A DNA stretch of 64,000 nucleotides. It comes from Mucilaginibacter_A sp965201005 (GTDB lineage: Bacteria > Bacteroidota > Bacteroidia > Sphingobacteriales > Sphingobacteriaceae). The translations under genes and the position numbers were made by a program. How positions within the stretch are numbered: the first letter of the stretch is position 1; each line of letters starts with the position of its first letter. Of this stretch, positions 51,275 to 60,046 are shown in pieces. The DNA lies in the NCBI RefSeq assembly GCF_965201005.1, contig NZ_OZ241747.1:1922001-1986000 (forward strand). Reading direction: 5' to 3'. Below the pieces are notes generated by a model. It made no database searches and was not told the origin of the DNA. It was given only the letters and a program-made list of their open reading frames with translations.

Positions 51275-52183
51275 TTAAAACCGGAAAGCCCAACTCATCA
51301 CCATCTTGTCATCGCTCACCGAAATCAATTTATTTCCATCCAAACTCCAGGCAATTTTGTTGACAGACAGACGATGAACCGGCATCCCTTTTTCCCGGCT
51401 GATGATTTTGTACAGTTTAAAATCATCACTGCCCCAGATTTTAATGCTTTTGTCCATACTTGCCGTGGCAAAATAGGGTTGGGTAGGATGGAAGGCAATG
51501 CTGTTGACCGCAAACAAATGCGCCGAGATGTTTTGGATAAGGTCAAAACTTTTACAATCCCAGATTTTTAATTGTGCATCCCGCGAACCGGAAACCAAAT
51601 ATTTGCCGGAAGGTTCGTAGGCCAGCGAAAAAACAGGTAAAGTATGTCCGTTCAACGTTTTAACCGGCGTATAATCTTCCAGATCGTACACCCGAACAGT
51701 ATTATCGCGGCAGCCAAAAGCCACCTGTTTATTTTGTGGGGAAATGCCAATACAACGAACCGTATCTGCCGAAACCTGGATCGAATGTACTAAGTTCAAA
51801 TCTTCCAGGTTCCAAACAGAAACTGAACCATCTTCACATGCAACCAACAATTCATTTTTGCCCGGAACAGATTTGATGTCAAAAATCGGTTTTTGGTGAT
51901 TTTTTAAGGTTGAAATGATTTTTTGCTGAATAAAATCGAACACAAAAATATCACCGTTGCGCAATCCGGCAAACAAAAGCGGAAAACCTTCCGGACAATG
52001 AATGCTGTAAACCGAAGTGGGAACCGGAAACATTACTTTGATAAAAGCATTGTTTTGCAAGCTCCATTCTACCACGCCTTTATCGTTTCCGCCTGTAAAA
52101 ATAATGCCTGGTTTTTGGGAAACGGCCAAAGCGTAAATTGGATTTTGGTGGCCGGAAAGTTCTGCGGATTTTTCAACTTGCAT
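51275..52183 (-). CDS. WD40 repeat protein
   Basis: A 302-residue protein with about seven WD40 repeats of 40 residues, each with a GH- or similar start and a WD-like end: SGHQNPIYALAVSQ, NHQKPIFDIKSVP, LNGHTLPVFSLAYEPSGKYL, SAHLFAVNSIAF, and others ending in VWNLE, IWDCKS, IKIWGSDD. Repeats form one beta-propeller that acts as a protein scaffold. No signal peptide is present, so cytosolic. Partners are unknown. Located between the DUF4142 and the his operon. Confidence 0.87.
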   Translation of the reverse strand: MQVEKSAELSGHQNPIYALAVSQKPGIIFTGGNDKGVVEWSLQNNAFIKVMFPVPTSVYSIHCPEGFPLLFAGLRNGDIFVFDFIQQKIISTLKNHQKPIFDIKSVPGKNELLVACEDGSVSVWNLEDLNLVHSIQVSADTVRCIGISPQNKQVAFGCRDNTVRVYDLEDYTPVKTLNGHTLPVFSLAYEPSGKYLVSGSRDAQLKIWDCKSFDLIQNISAHLFAVNSIAFHPTQPYFATASMDKSIKIWGSDDFKLYKIISREKGMPVHRLSVNKIAWSLDGNKLISVSDDKMVMSWAFRF

Positions 52184-52281
52184 TTGATCAGTTGTGAGTT
52201 GCGTGTTGTCGGTTTGAGCGGAAATAAAAGTTTAAGATTTCAGGTTTAGTATAAACTAAAAACAGGTAACCCGCAACTACT

Positions 52282-52863
52282 TTATCTGTGCCTCGCTTCC
52301 AAATTCCTGGCAATCGTTTCCAAACTGACATTTTTCTCACGCAACAAAAAAAGCAAATGAAAAACCAGATCCGATGCTTCGTTTATCAGGCCAAATTCTG
52401 TTTCCGCTAAGGCTGCAATTACGGTTTCCACGCCTTCTTCCCCAACTTTCTGGGCAATTTTGTTCAAGCCTTTTTTGCGCATTTTATTGATGTACGAACC
52501 TTCCTGCGGATTTTCATATCGATCAGCAATGATATTTTCCAGTTCAAAAATAAAATTCTGATTATGCTCGGTTTTAAAACAACTGCGCGAACCGGTGTGG
52601 CAAGTCGGTCCGTCGGCTTTTGCTTTGATCAGAATCGTATCCTCGTCGCAATCCAGAAATACTTCTTTTACATGCAAAAAATTACCGCTGGTTTCGCCTT
52701 TCGTCCAAAGCCGGTTTTTGGAGCGTGAAAAAAAGGTTACGATTTTTTCTGCGGAAGTTTTATCAAACGCTTCCTGGTTCATATATCCGAGCATCAGCAC
52801 TTCCAAGGTTTGCTCGTCTTGTATGATAACTGGCAAAAGGCCTGTATTTTTATCGAAATTCAT
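52282..52863 (-). CDS. hisIE: Bifunctional HisIE
   Basis: A 193-residue fusion. Residues 1-105 are phosphoribosyl-AMP cyclohydrolase with VEVLMLGYMNQEA-like N-terminus, EVFLDCDEDTILIKA and the zinc-binding GPTCHTGSRSCF (about 87-98). Residues 110-193 are phosphoribosyl-ATP pyrophosphatase with KIAQKVGEEGVETVIA (about 138-153) and LINEASDLVFHLL. These are steps 2 and 3 of histidine synthesis. It ends the operon. Motif copy at 52659 lies inside and 52880 in the gap to hisF. Confidence 0.95.
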   Translation of the reverse strand: MNFDKNTGLLPVIIQDEQTLEVLMLGYMNQEAFDKTSAEKIVTFFSRSKNRLWTKGETSGNFLHVKEVFLDCDEDTILIKAKADGPTCHTGSRSCFKTEHNQNFIFELENIIADRYENPQEGSYINKMRKKGLNKIAQKVGEEGVETVIAALAETEFGLINEASDLVFHLLFLLREKNVSLETIARNLEARHR

Positions 52864-52902
52864 ATTGATTTTTATGCTGTAAAAGAAGCATTTTGTTTTT
52901 GG

Positions 52903-53667
52903 TCAGATCCTTACTTCAATGTTATGCTGTTTTAAAGTCTGCTTCAAATCCGGGATCAAAATTTCCCCATAATGAAAAACCGAAGCCGCCAAAGCCGCAT
53001 CAACACCGGCATCTTTAAAAACATCTACAAAATGCTGCTGGTTGCCTGCACCGCCGGAAGCAATCAGCGGAATACCGATCTGATCGTTAATTTGCTTCAG
53101 AAAACCACAATCAAAACCGATTTTTGTACCGTCATGATCCATGGATGTCAACAGGATTTCTCCTGCACCACGGCTCTGTGCTTCTTTTATCCAGGTAAAA
53201 GTTTCGTGTTCTGTAGCTATGCGACCGCCGTTCAAATGCACCAAGTTTTGGTTGCCGACGTGTCTTGTATCAACTGCAATTACCACGAATTGTACACCGA
53301 AAGCTTTGGCCAGTTCATCAATCAGTTTTGGATTACGCACTGCTGCGGAATTGATCGAAATTTTATCTGCACCGGAGTTTAAAAGTACGTCCGCATCTGC
53401 AATTTCATTGATTCCGCCACCAATGGTAAACGGAATATTGACATTTCGTGCAACGGCTTTAACGAGTTCGACCATGGTTTTCCGCCGTTCGTGCGTAGCT
53501 GTTATGTCGAGAAAAACCAGTTCGTCCGCACCTTGCTGTGAGTATTGCCAGGCCAGTTCTACCGGATCACCGGCATCGCGCAAATCCACAAAATTGACGC
53601 CTTTTACCGTACGGCCGTTTTTTACGTCAAGGCAAGGAACGATGCGTTTGGCAAGTCCTCCGTTCAT
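52903..53667 (-). CDS. hisF: Imidazole glycerol phosphate synthase subunit HisF
   Basis: A 254-residue (beta/alpha)8 barrel from MNGGLAKRIVPCLDVKNG; catalytic Asp in CLDV (about 14) and the second Asp in VVIAVDTR (about 130). It works with HisH, producing imidazole glycerol phosphate and AICAR. The ATG overlaps the stop of hisA by ATGA. A start at 53694 would add nine residues and overlap hisA further. Confidence 0.95.
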   Translation of the reverse strand: MNGGLAKRIVPCLDVKNGRTVKGVNFVDLRDAGDPVELAWQYSQQGADELVFLDITATHERRKTMVELVKAVARNVNIPFTIGGGINEIADADVLLNSGADKISINSAAVRNPKLIDELAKAFGVQFVVIAVDTRHVGNQNLVHLNGGRIATEHETFTWIKEAQSRGAGEILLTSMDHDGTKIGFDCGFLKQINDQIGIPLIASGGAGNQQHFVDVFKDAGVDAALAASVFHYGEILIPDLKQTLKQHNIEVRI

Positions 53668-54413
53668 AAAGTCTCCATCGCTCTCAAATTCCACTCCTGT
53701 ATTTCTTCTACCGAGATCCGGTTTTCGTAAATCGCTTTGCCAACCACCACAGATTCTACGTTGATTGCACTCAGGTTTTTAATGTCTTCCATCGAACTTA
53801 TACCACCGGAAGCAATCAGTTTGATAAAAGGGGAATGGTCCAGCAGTTTTCCATACAATTCAATCCCGGCACCGCTCAGTTTTCCGTCTTTGTTGATATC
53901 GGTACATAAAAACCTGAAAAAACCCAAACGCAGGCAACGGTCCACATAATCCGTCAGCTTTACCGGCGAGCTTTCCATCCAGCCAGAATACTTGATCACT
54001 TCGTCCAGCACATCGATGGCAATCACAACATGATCAACGCAGTTTTTTTGCCCGATAAAAGAAGTACTTAGCTCATCCAGAAAAGTTGGATTAGTAATGG
54101 CCTGTGTGCCTACAATTACACGGTGAACACCAGCATCGATCAGCTCTTTCACCTTCTCAATACTACGCACGCCACCACCGTATTGTATTTTCATCTCCGT
54201 TTTTCGGATGATGTTGAACAAATATTCCTGGTTGCTAAAATCGCCTTTTGCACCGTTTAAATCAATAATATGGATGAAATCTGTTCCGTTGGCCTGATAT
54301 TTTTCGATCATTTCTTCCAGCGTAACATCATAATTGGTTACCTGTGCATAATCGCCTTCTCGCAGGCGCACCACTTTCTGATCTAAAATATCTATAGCGG
54401 GGATGATGTACAT
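53664..54413 (-). CDS. hisA: ProFAR isomerase HisA
   Basis: A 249-residue barrel from MYIIPAIDILDQKVVRLREG with catalytic Asp8, and the second Asp in VVIAIDVLDE (about 128). It isomerises ProFAR to PRFAR. ATGA overlap with hisF downstream; hisH stop lies 7 bp upstream. Earlier in-frame ATGs (54428, 54440) overlap hisH and are less likely. Confidence 0.95.
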   Translation of the reverse strand: MYIIPAIDILDQKVVRLREGDYAQVTNYDVTLEEMIEKYQANGTDFIHIIDLNGAKGDFSNQEYLFNIIRKTEMKIQYGGGVRSIEKVKELIDAGVHRVIVGTQAITNPTFLDELSTSFIGQKNCVDHVVIAIDVLDEVIKYSGWMESSPVKLTDYVDRCLRLGFFRFLCTDINKDGKLSGAGIELYGKLLDHSPFIKLIASGGISSMEDIKNLSAINVESVVVGKAIYENRISVEEIQEWNLRAMETL

Positions 54414-54420
54414 TTTGTGT

Positions 54421-55017
54421 TTAAGCATTAAGATGAGCAAAGTTTTTCAAGAGTTGTTCGCCTGCCAAACCAGATTTTTCGGGGTGAAATTGTACGCCGT
54501 AAAAATTATCTTTTTTAATGGAAGCCGAAAACCGAACGCCGTATTGCGTTGATGCTAAGGTATATAAATTATCATGTTCGATAAAATAAGAATGGACAAA
54601 GTAAAAATAAGCCTGGTTTTTGATGTTTTTAAAAAGATCATCACCTTCTTTGAGACTAACCTGGTTCCAGCCGGTGTGTGGGATTTTTAAGCCATTTTCT
54701 TCCTTAAATTTTAAGGTTTTGATCGGGATGATGTTCAATAAATCAGCATTTCCTTCTTCTGAAAACGCCGTGATCAGCTGCATCCCAACACAGATCCCCA
54801 AAACGGGTTTCGTTATTTTTCGGATAACCGGAACCAAGCCTGTTTTTTCCAGCTTTTGCATGGCCGCACCTGCATGGCCAACGCCCGGAATAATGTAACG
54901 GTCGTATTGCCCAAAATCGCTTTCCTGAGAAATCATGCCGTATTCAATCCCCAACCGATCTAAAGCAGCAGTCAGGGAGAAAATATTTCCGGCACCATAT
55001 TGTATTATTCCGATCAT
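54421..55017 (-). CDS. hisH: Imidazole glycerol phosphate synthase glutaminase HisH
   Basis: A 198-residue class I glutamine amidotransferase from MIGIIQYGAGNIFSL; a longer frame from 55086 runs into the upstream repeat and is rejected. Catalytic Cys in GICVGMQL (about 78-85) and His/Glu in FHPEKSGL (about 178-185). Supplies ammonia to HisF. Confidence 0.94.
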   Translation of the reverse strand: MIGIIQYGAGNIFSLTAALDRLGIEYGMISQESDFGQYDRYIIPGVGHAGAAMQKLEKTGLVPVIRKITKPVLGICVGMQLITAFSEEGNADLLNIIPIKTLKFKEENGLKIPHTGWNQVSLKEGDDLFKNIKNQAYFYFVHSYFIEHDNLYTLASTQYGVRFSASIKKDNFYGVQFHPEKSGLAGEQLLKNFAHLNA

Positions 55018-55029
55018 TGTTTTTGGGTG

Positions 55030-55098
55030 TAAGGTTTGAGGTGAGGGGTTTGGAGTAAATGATATGCGATTGCTATGTCCTCGCACCTCAAACCCCGA
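55030..55098. repeat. Imperfect inverted repeat between hisB and hisH
   Basis: AGGTTTGAGGTGAGGGG (about 55033-55049) is paired imperfectly with CGCACCTCAAACCCC (about 55082-55097). The gap between hisH (minus, start 55017) and hisB (end 55108) is 90 bp. Low-complexity purine tracts like these recur in Sphingobacteria; they could form a hairpin in the his mRNA. Confidence 0.45.
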
Positions 55099-55107
55099 AC
55101 CTCCTGC

Positions 55108-56247
55108 CTACAAAACCCCTTTCGTACTTGGCAAAACCATATTATTTACATCTCTATTTACTGCCATTTTAATGGCTTTTGCAAAGGCTTTAAAAATAGA
55201 TTCTATTTTATGATGTTCGTTTTCGCCTTCTGCTTTGATGTTTAAGTTGCATTTTGCCGTATCAGAAAAGGATTTGAAAAAGTGAAAAAACATCTCTGTC
55301 GGCATTTCGCCAATTTTTTCCCTGGTAAAAACAGCATCCCAAACAATCCAGTTGCGGCCGCCAAAATCTATCGCTACTTGCGCCAGGCAATCGTCCATCG
55401 GCAGTAAAAAACCATAACGGCCAATGCCTTTTTTATCGCCTAAAACCTGTAAAAAAGCTTCGCCTAAAGCAATTCCGGTATCTTCAATTGTGTGGTGTTC
55501 ATCAATATGCAGATCACCTTTTGTATTGATTTCCAGATCAATAGAACCGTGTTTTGCAATCTGATCCAGCATGTGGTCAAAAAAATGCAGACCGGTATTT
55601 ACTTTCGCTTCGCCTTTTCCGTCCAAATTTAGTTTGATGAAAATATCGGTTTCTTTGGTTTGGCGGCGATGTTCAATTTTACGCTGGCCAACTTTTAAAA
55701 ACTCGTAAATTTTTTCCCAATCCGAAGTTTCCAAAGCGATTACCGGTTTTAAATCTTCTAATTCCTGATTAGCAAACTCATTTCCGCCCAAATTAGTCTG
55801 GTTATTTATCCATATCGCTTTTGAACCGAGATTTTTCGCCAAAACTACATCATTCAACCGATCACCAATGACAAACGAATTCTTCAGATCATATTCTTCA
55901 GCATTAAAATATTTCGTCAATAGGGCCGTTCCCGGTTTTCGGGTTGGCGAATTTTCTTTTGGAAAAGTTCGGTCTATCACAACATCCGAAAATTCAACCT
56001 TTTCATTTTTCAGGGTTTGGATAATGAAATTCTGAACCGGCCAAAACGTATCTTCCGGATAAACGGCTGTTCCTAAACCATCCTGATTAGTTACCATCAC
56101 AAACTCAAAATCCAGTTCGGTTGCGATTTTTGGCAGATATTGCAGCATTTTTGGATAAAATTCCAGCTTGCCGAAAGAATCGATCTGCTCATCTTCAGGT
56201 TCTGTGATCAGCGTACCATCCCGATCGATAAATAATATTTTTTTCAT
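55108..56247 (-). CDS. hisB: Bifunctional HisB (phosphatase and dehydratase)
   Basis: A 379-residue fusion from MKKILFIDRDGTLI; the start at 56328 overlaps hisC and is rejected. The N-terminal HAD histidinol-phosphatase domain (about 1-165) has DRDGTL (nucleophile Asp) and a further Lys/Asp region FVIGDRLNDV. The C-terminal imidazoleglycerol-phosphate dehydratase has HHTIEDTGIALGEAF (metal-binding His, about 225-239) and EHHKIESIFKAFAKA. Two steps of histidine synthesis. Two bases separate it from the hisC stop. Motif copy at 55326. Confidence 0.95.
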   Translation of the reverse strand: MKKILFIDRDGTLITEPEDEQIDSFGKLEFYPKMLQYLPKIATELDFEFVMVTNQDGLGTAVYPEDTFWPVQNFIIQTLKNEKVEFSDVVIDRTFPKENSPTRKPGTALLTKYFNAEEYDLKNSFVIGDRLNDVVLAKNLGSKAIWINNQTNLGGNEFANQELEDLKPVIALETSDWEKIYEFLKVGQRKIEHRRQTKETDIFIKLNLDGKGEAKVNTGLHFFDHMLDQIAKHGSIDLEINTKGDLHIDEHHTIEDTGIALGEAFLQVLGDKKGIGRYGFLLPMDDCLAQVAIDFGGRNWIVWDAVFTREKIGEMPTEMFFHFFKSFSDTAKCNLNIKAEGENEHHKIESIFKAFAKAIKMAVNRDVNNMVLPSTKGVL

Positions 56248-56249
56248 GC

Positions 56250-57296
56250 TTAAAATCCTTCCAAAACGGTTAATAACTGCTTGTTTTCTGCTGGCGTGCC
56301 AACGGTAATGCGCAAACAGCCTTCGCAAAGTTCCACTTTTGAACGGTCGCGAACGATGATGCCGCGTTCTACCAAAAACTGATAAACCTCACGTGGCGAT
56401 ACTGTTTTTACCAGTATAAAATTGGCGTCCGATGGATAAATTTCCAGCACAAAGCTAAAATTCTTCAAACCTAATACTAATTTATCGCGTTCCAGAAGCG
56501 TTTCTTTAATCCAGCCATTCACCTGTTCCACGTTTCCCAAAGCCTGCAAAGCTAATTTTTGCGAAGCTTCGTTGATGTTGTACGGCGGTTTTACACGGTT
56601 AAAAACTTCAATAATTTCTTCGGAAGCAAAAGCCATTCCGATACGTAAACCCGCTAATCCCCAGGCTTTTGACAGCGTTTGCAAAACCACCAGATTACCA
56701 TATTCAGTTAATTCCTGGATGAAACTTTTTTGCCGACTGTAATTAATATACGCTTCATCAACCACCACAATTCCGTTAAAATTGGCAAGCAGTGTTTCCA
56801 CATCTTCGCGGTTGATCGAATTTCCGGTTGGATTATTGGGAGAACATACAAAAATGAGTTTTGTATTTAGGTTAATCGCTTCTGCAATTCCTTCCATATT
56901 TAACTGATATTCAGCTATTAACGGAATATTTTGGACTTCAATGTCATTAATATTGGCCGAAACCTGGTACATGCCGTAAGTTGGCGGCACCAAAATTACA
57001 TTGTCAATTCCGGGTCGGCAAAAACTTCGGAACAAAATATCAATTGCTTCGTCGCTACCGTTTCCCAAAAAAATATTACGCGGCGGTACTCCTTTTATAG
57101 AGGTAATTTTCTGTTTTACAGCCAGTTGCAGCGGATCAGGATAGCGGTTAAAATTTTTCGAAAGCGGCGAGCCGTAAGCGTTTTCGTTCGCATCTAAAAA
57201 AACACTTGCCTCGCCCTGAAATTCATCCCGCGCGGAAGAATAAGGTTTAAGGTTTTTTATATTTTCCCGAAGGAGGTTTTGAAGATTAAAATTCAT
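56250..57296 (-). CDS. hisC: Histidinol-phosphate aminotransferase HisC
   Basis: A 348-residue PLP aminotransferase. Features include ANENAYGSPL (about 34-43), GNGSDEAIDILFR (about 78-90), SPNNPTGN, VVVDEAYINY and the PLP lysine in LQTLSKAWGLAGLRIG (about 208-223). Normal length. It lies between hisD (85 bp downstream of hisD's stop) and hisB (2 bp). Motif copy at 56399. Confidence 0.94.
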   Translation of the reverse strand: MNFNLQNLLRENIKNLKPYSSARDEFQGEASVFLDANENAYGSPLSKNFNRYPDPLQLAVKQKITSIKGVPPRNIFLGNGSDEAIDILFRSFCRPGIDNVILVPPTYGMYQVSANINDIEVQNIPLIAEYQLNMEGIAEAINLNTKLIFVCSPNNPTGNSINREDVETLLANFNGIVVVDEAYINYSRQKSFIQELTEYGNLVVLQTLSKAWGLAGLRIGMAFASEEIIEVFNRVKPPYNINEASQKLALQALGNVEQVNGWIKETLLERDKLVLGLKNFSFVLEIYPSDANFILVKTVSPREVYQFLVERGIIVRDRSKVELCEGCLRITVGTPAENKQLLTVLEGF

Positions 57297-57321
57297 TTCT
57301 AAATATTTCTTTCTGAACTAT

Positions 57322-57384
57322 GGTAGGGCAATTCGTGAATTGCACGCTTTTGTTTTTTTTAGGGCGATTCTTGAATCGCCCCTA
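57322..57384. repeat. Two palindromes between hisD and hisC
   Basis: Palindromic segments AATTCGTGAATT within 57331-57342 and GGGCGATTCTTGAATCGCCC at 57362-57381. They read as two imperfect copies of one element, TAGGGC-ATTC-GAAT-GC. The TAG stop codon of hisD (57382-57384) lies at the end of the second copy. Similar short palindromes recur in Bacteroidota genomes and may be mobile; that is from memory. Confidence 0.65.
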
Positions 57385-58665
57385 CATGCGTACTGTTACT
57401 GCATTTTTATGTGCCTGCAAACCTTCCAGTTCGGCCAAAATTTCCACCGTTTTGCCAATATTTTGTAATCCTTCGGGAGACAAATGCTGAAACGTGATTT
57501 TCTTCACAAAAGAATCTACCGAAACACCCGAATATGCTCTGGCATAAGCACTTGTGGGCAAGGTATGATTGGTTCCGGAAGCATAATCGCCAGCACTTTC
57601 CGGTGTTAAATTGCCCAAGAAAACAGAACCTGCGTTAATAATTTGATTTGTGATTTGCCGCCAGTTATCGGTTGCCAAAATTAAATGTTCCGGTGCATAT
57701 TGATTACTAAAATCCATCGCTTCCGAAAAAGTATCGGTAAAAACAGCATACGAATTGGCAATTGCTTTTTTAGTGATTTCTGCACGCGGCAAAACCGGTA
57801 ATTGTTTTTCCAGTTCGGTTATTGTTTCATCAATCAATTTTTGCGAAGTTGAAACCAAAACCGACTGACTATCAACGCCATGCTCGGCCTGTGCCAGTAA
57901 ATCCGCCGCTACAAAAACCGGATTTGCAGTTTCATCAGCAATAATCAAAACCTCCGATGGCCCGGCAGGAATATCGATCGCCGTAACCGTTGTAGATTGT
58001 ATAATTGTTTTAGCTTTGGTAACATATTGGTTTCCAGGTCCGAATATCTTATCCACTTTCGGGATGCTTTTAGTTCCGTAAGCCATCGCCGCAATCGCTT
58101 GCGCACCTCCAACTAAAAATACTTTTTTTACGCCCAAAAGTTGCGCCACAAAAGCAATGTACGGATTGATTTTTCCGTCTTTTTGCGGCGGCGAACAAAC
58201 TACAATCTCATGGCAACCTGCAATTTTTGCCGGAATGCCGAGCATCAAAAATGTGCTTGGCAAAACCGCCGTTCCGCCGGGAATGTACAAGCCAACTTTC
58301 TCAATCGGCCGCAATTCGCGCCAGCAAGTTACGCCGGGCATGGTTTCAACTTTTTCTTCTGTGCGAAATTGGTTTTGATGGAATTTATAAATGTTTTGAT
58401 ATGCTGTTTTTATCGCTTGTTTTTGTTCTTCGGAAACCTGTTTATCCAATTCGGCAATTTCGTTTTCATCTGCAAATAACTGGTTTAAAGTTACTTGGTC
58501 GAATTTCAAAGCATAATCCCGCAAAGCCTGGTCGCCGTTTTGCTTTACGTTTTGAAGAATATTTTCTACCGTTTCCCGAATCTCATTTCCAGCATCTGTG
58601 TTGCGCAAAGTGAGCTGCTCCAGATCAGTTTTAGAAAGTTCGTTGTAATTATAAACCTTTAACAT
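57382..58665 (-). CDS. hisD: Histidinol dehydrogenase HisD
   Basis: A 427-residue enzyme, oxidising histidinol to histidine with NAD. Conserved: LYIPGGTAVLPSTFLML (about 125-141), FLVGGAQAIAAMAYGT, KIFGPGNQYVTKAK, IDIPAGPSEVLIIAD and the zinc/base Glu-His pair in LLAQAEHGVDSQ and YAPEHL. Ends in a repeat that includes its stop. Motif copies at 57738 and 58401. Gap of 30 bp to hisG, containing motif 58685. Confidence 0.95.
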   Translation of the reverse strand: MLKVYNYNELSKTDLEQLTLRNTDAGNEIRETVENILQNVKQNGDQALRDYALKFDQVTLNQLFADENEIAELDKQVSEEQKQAIKTAYQNIYKFHQNQFRTEEKVETMPGVTCWRELRPIEKVGLYIPGGTAVLPSTFLMLGIPAKIAGCHEIVVCSPPQKDGKINPYIAFVAQLLGVKKVFLVGGAQAIAAMAYGTKSIPKVDKIFGPGNQYVTKAKTIIQSTTVTAIDIPAGPSEVLIIADETANPVFVAADLLAQAEHGVDSQSVLVSTSQKLIDETITELEKQLPVLPRAEITKKAIANSYAVFTDTFSEAMDFSNQYAPEHLILATDNWRQITNQIINAGSVFLGNLTPESAGDYASGTNHTLPTSAYARAYSGVSVDSFVKKITFQHLSPEGLQNIGKTVEILAELEGLQAHKNAVTVRM

Positions 58666-58695
58666 CGTACCAATTTTTATGTGGTAAAAACAGTA

Positions 58696-59547
58696 TTATA
58701 AAATGATTTTTTCAATCGGCATTACCACAATTCCCTGCGCACCGGCGGCTTTTAGTTCGCTGATCTTGTTCCAGAAATCGCGTTCCGGGATAACCGTATG
58801 CACCGCAACCCAGCCACTTTCTGCCAACGGAATTACACTTGGACTTTTTACGCCGGGCAGTAAACTTAATACTTTTGATAAAGAACTTTCCGGTACATTT
58901 AACACTACATATTTGGTTTCTTTCGCCCGCAAAACAGACTGGATCCGCTGAATCAGTTCCTGTACATGTTCGTGGTTTTCATCGCCTTTGCGGCCAATCA
59001 AAACGGCTTCCGAAGAAATTACATCTGCAAAAGGCTTCAATCCGTTGCTTTTCAGCGTTCCACCGGTAGAAACAATATCGAAAATGGCATCGCTTAAACC
59101 CAAGCCCGGACTAATTTCTACAGAACCGGAAATAGTTCGGATATCAGCATGTATATTGTTCTCTTTCAGAAACTTATTTAAAATAACCGGATAAGAAGTA
59201 GCAATGGATTTTCCTTCCAGCTGACTTAAACTTTCTACTTCGCTGTTGTTGGGCAATGCTATTTTTAGCGTACACTTTCCGAAACCGAGACGTTGCAGGT
59301 AACTTACTTCCACTTCGGTTTCCAGGATCACGTTTTCGCCCACAATCCCAAGATCAGCAATGCCATCCTGCACGTATTCCGGAATATCATCATCCCGCAA
59401 AAACAAAATTTCCAACGGGAAATTTGAAACTGGCGAAATAAGCGAACTTTTATAATTTTCGAAAGATAAACCGCAGTTTTTTAACAGTTCAACCGATTTT
59501 TCGTTGAGGCGACCGGATTTTTGGATCGCTATTTTAAGTGGTTTCAA
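58696..59547 (-). CDS. hisG: ATP phosphoribosyltransferase HisG (long form)
   Basis: A 283-residue enzyme of the long form with a C-terminal regulatory domain (about 210-283) that lets histidine inhibit it, so no HisZ is needed. Start is TTG at 59547 (MKPLKIAIQKSGRL); no ATG in frame lies before the upstream stop. The active-site P-loop-like motif is in IVSTGGTLKSNGLKP (about 158-172). First gene of the operon. Control by a leader peptide upstream (59607) is likely. Confidence 0.94.
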   Translation of the reverse strand: MKPLKIAIQKSGRLNEKSVELLKNCGLSFENYKSSLISPVSNFPLEILFLRDDDIPEYVQDGIADLGIVGENVILETEVEVSYLQRLGFGKCTLKIALPNNSEVESLSQLEGKSIATSYPVILNKFLKENNIHADIRTISGSVEISPGLGLSDAIFDIVSTGGTLKSNGLKPFADVISSEAVLIGRKGDENHEHVQELIQRIQSVLRAKETKYVVLNVPESSLSKVLSLLPGVKSPSVIPLAESGWVAVHTVIPERDFWNKISELKAAGAQGIVVMPIEKIIL

Positions 59548-59606
59548 TAGAGTGGAGGTTGAATAACAAAAAAAGATTCAATATTTCGGGCAAAATCAGT
59601 TCAAAC
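59548..59606 (-). promoter_or_regulatory. Leader region between hisL and hisG
   Basis: On the minus strand this 59-nt stretch contains TTGAAT (59576-59581 region), a 7-T run (59568-59574) and ATTCAA; TTGAAT and ATTCAA can pair across the T-run, and another ATTCA lies in the leader peptide codons, so alternative pairing is possible. I cannot find a classical strong GC-rich terminator, so whether control is by termination, translation or both is undecided. Confidence 0.45.
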
Positions 59607-59654
59607 TCAGGCTGAATGATGGTGATGATGCAGATAGATGAAATATTTTTTCAT
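59607..59654 (-). CDS. hisL: Histidine operon leader peptide
   Basis: A 15-codon open frame on the minus strand: ATG at 59654, then MKKYFIYLHHHHHSA, stop TGA at 59609-59607. Five consecutive His codons (CAT CAT CAC CAT CAT) directly upstream of the complete his operon is the hallmark of a leader peptide that senses charged tRNA-His. A -7 box (59685) is placed so that mRNA begins about 25 nt before the ATG. The 15-residue length and position 59 nt before hisG match known leaders of Proteobacteria. It is too short to be found by ordinary ORF calling. Confidence 0.85.
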   Translation of the reverse strand: MKKYFIYLHHHHHSA

Positions 59655-59684
59655 GATGTTTGACTGGTTGTTGCCAGCGTGCGG

Positions 59685-59692
59685 CAAATATA
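59685..59692 (-). promoter_or_regulatory. -7 box of the his operon
   Basis: On the minus strand TATATTTG exactly matches TAnnTTTG, 30 nt before the leader peptide ATG, so the transcript should begin about 25 nt before it. A -33 element was not clearly seen. Confidence 0.6.
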
Positions 59693-59994
59693 GAAAATTT
59701 GTTAAAAACTGTCCCGGTTTAAAAAAAGATTCTGGATGCTGATGAGATTGAAGTACCATTAATCTTTACCGAAAAATTCAGTTTAAAGGTTTAATCCACA
59801 GCTTTTTAAATGCTTCTTTTACCGCATAAAATTTAGTGGTTTTTGTTGTACTTCTGCAAAAAAGTAAATTATATTCGGCAACTTTTAGGTGCTAAAAGAA
59901 GTATAGAGGATCAACTGAACAAGGTTTTGATAAGCTTCCCCGGATTTTTTAACATATCGCTGTTTGGCAACAGACAAATTTTTTTGATTGTTTT

Positions 59995-60002
59995 TAAATT
60001 TG
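59995..60002 (+). promoter_or_regulatory. -7 box for acyltransferase 3 gene
   Basis: TAAATTTG matches TAnnTTTG, 44 nt before the ATG at 60047. A motif copy (60004-60015) follows at once and would fall at the 5' end of the mRNA. Confidence 0.5.
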
Positions 60003-60046
60003 GATGCTGTTTTTATCGTACATTTTGCTTTTCCTGAACCTGATAG

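Larger units (their letters stand above)
59655..60046. other. Intergenic region between hisL and acyltransferase gene
   Basis: A 392-bp divergent region. It holds the his promoter (59685-59692), three motif copies (59810, 59893, 60004), and a promoter box at 59995 for the plus-strand gene. An ORF of 64 codons at 59843-60037 is not credible as a gene. No other element is seen. Confidence 0.6.

Noticed and set aside
59548..59606. Strong intrinsic terminator in the his leader
   Set aside because: Only short A/T-rich pairings around a T-run can be drawn by eye; I list it as an uncertain regulatory region rather than a terminator.
59843..60037. 64-codon ORF upstream of the acyltransferase gene
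   Set aside because: It runs through three motif-related stretches and a promoter box, has no recognisable feature and no codon pattern of a real gene.
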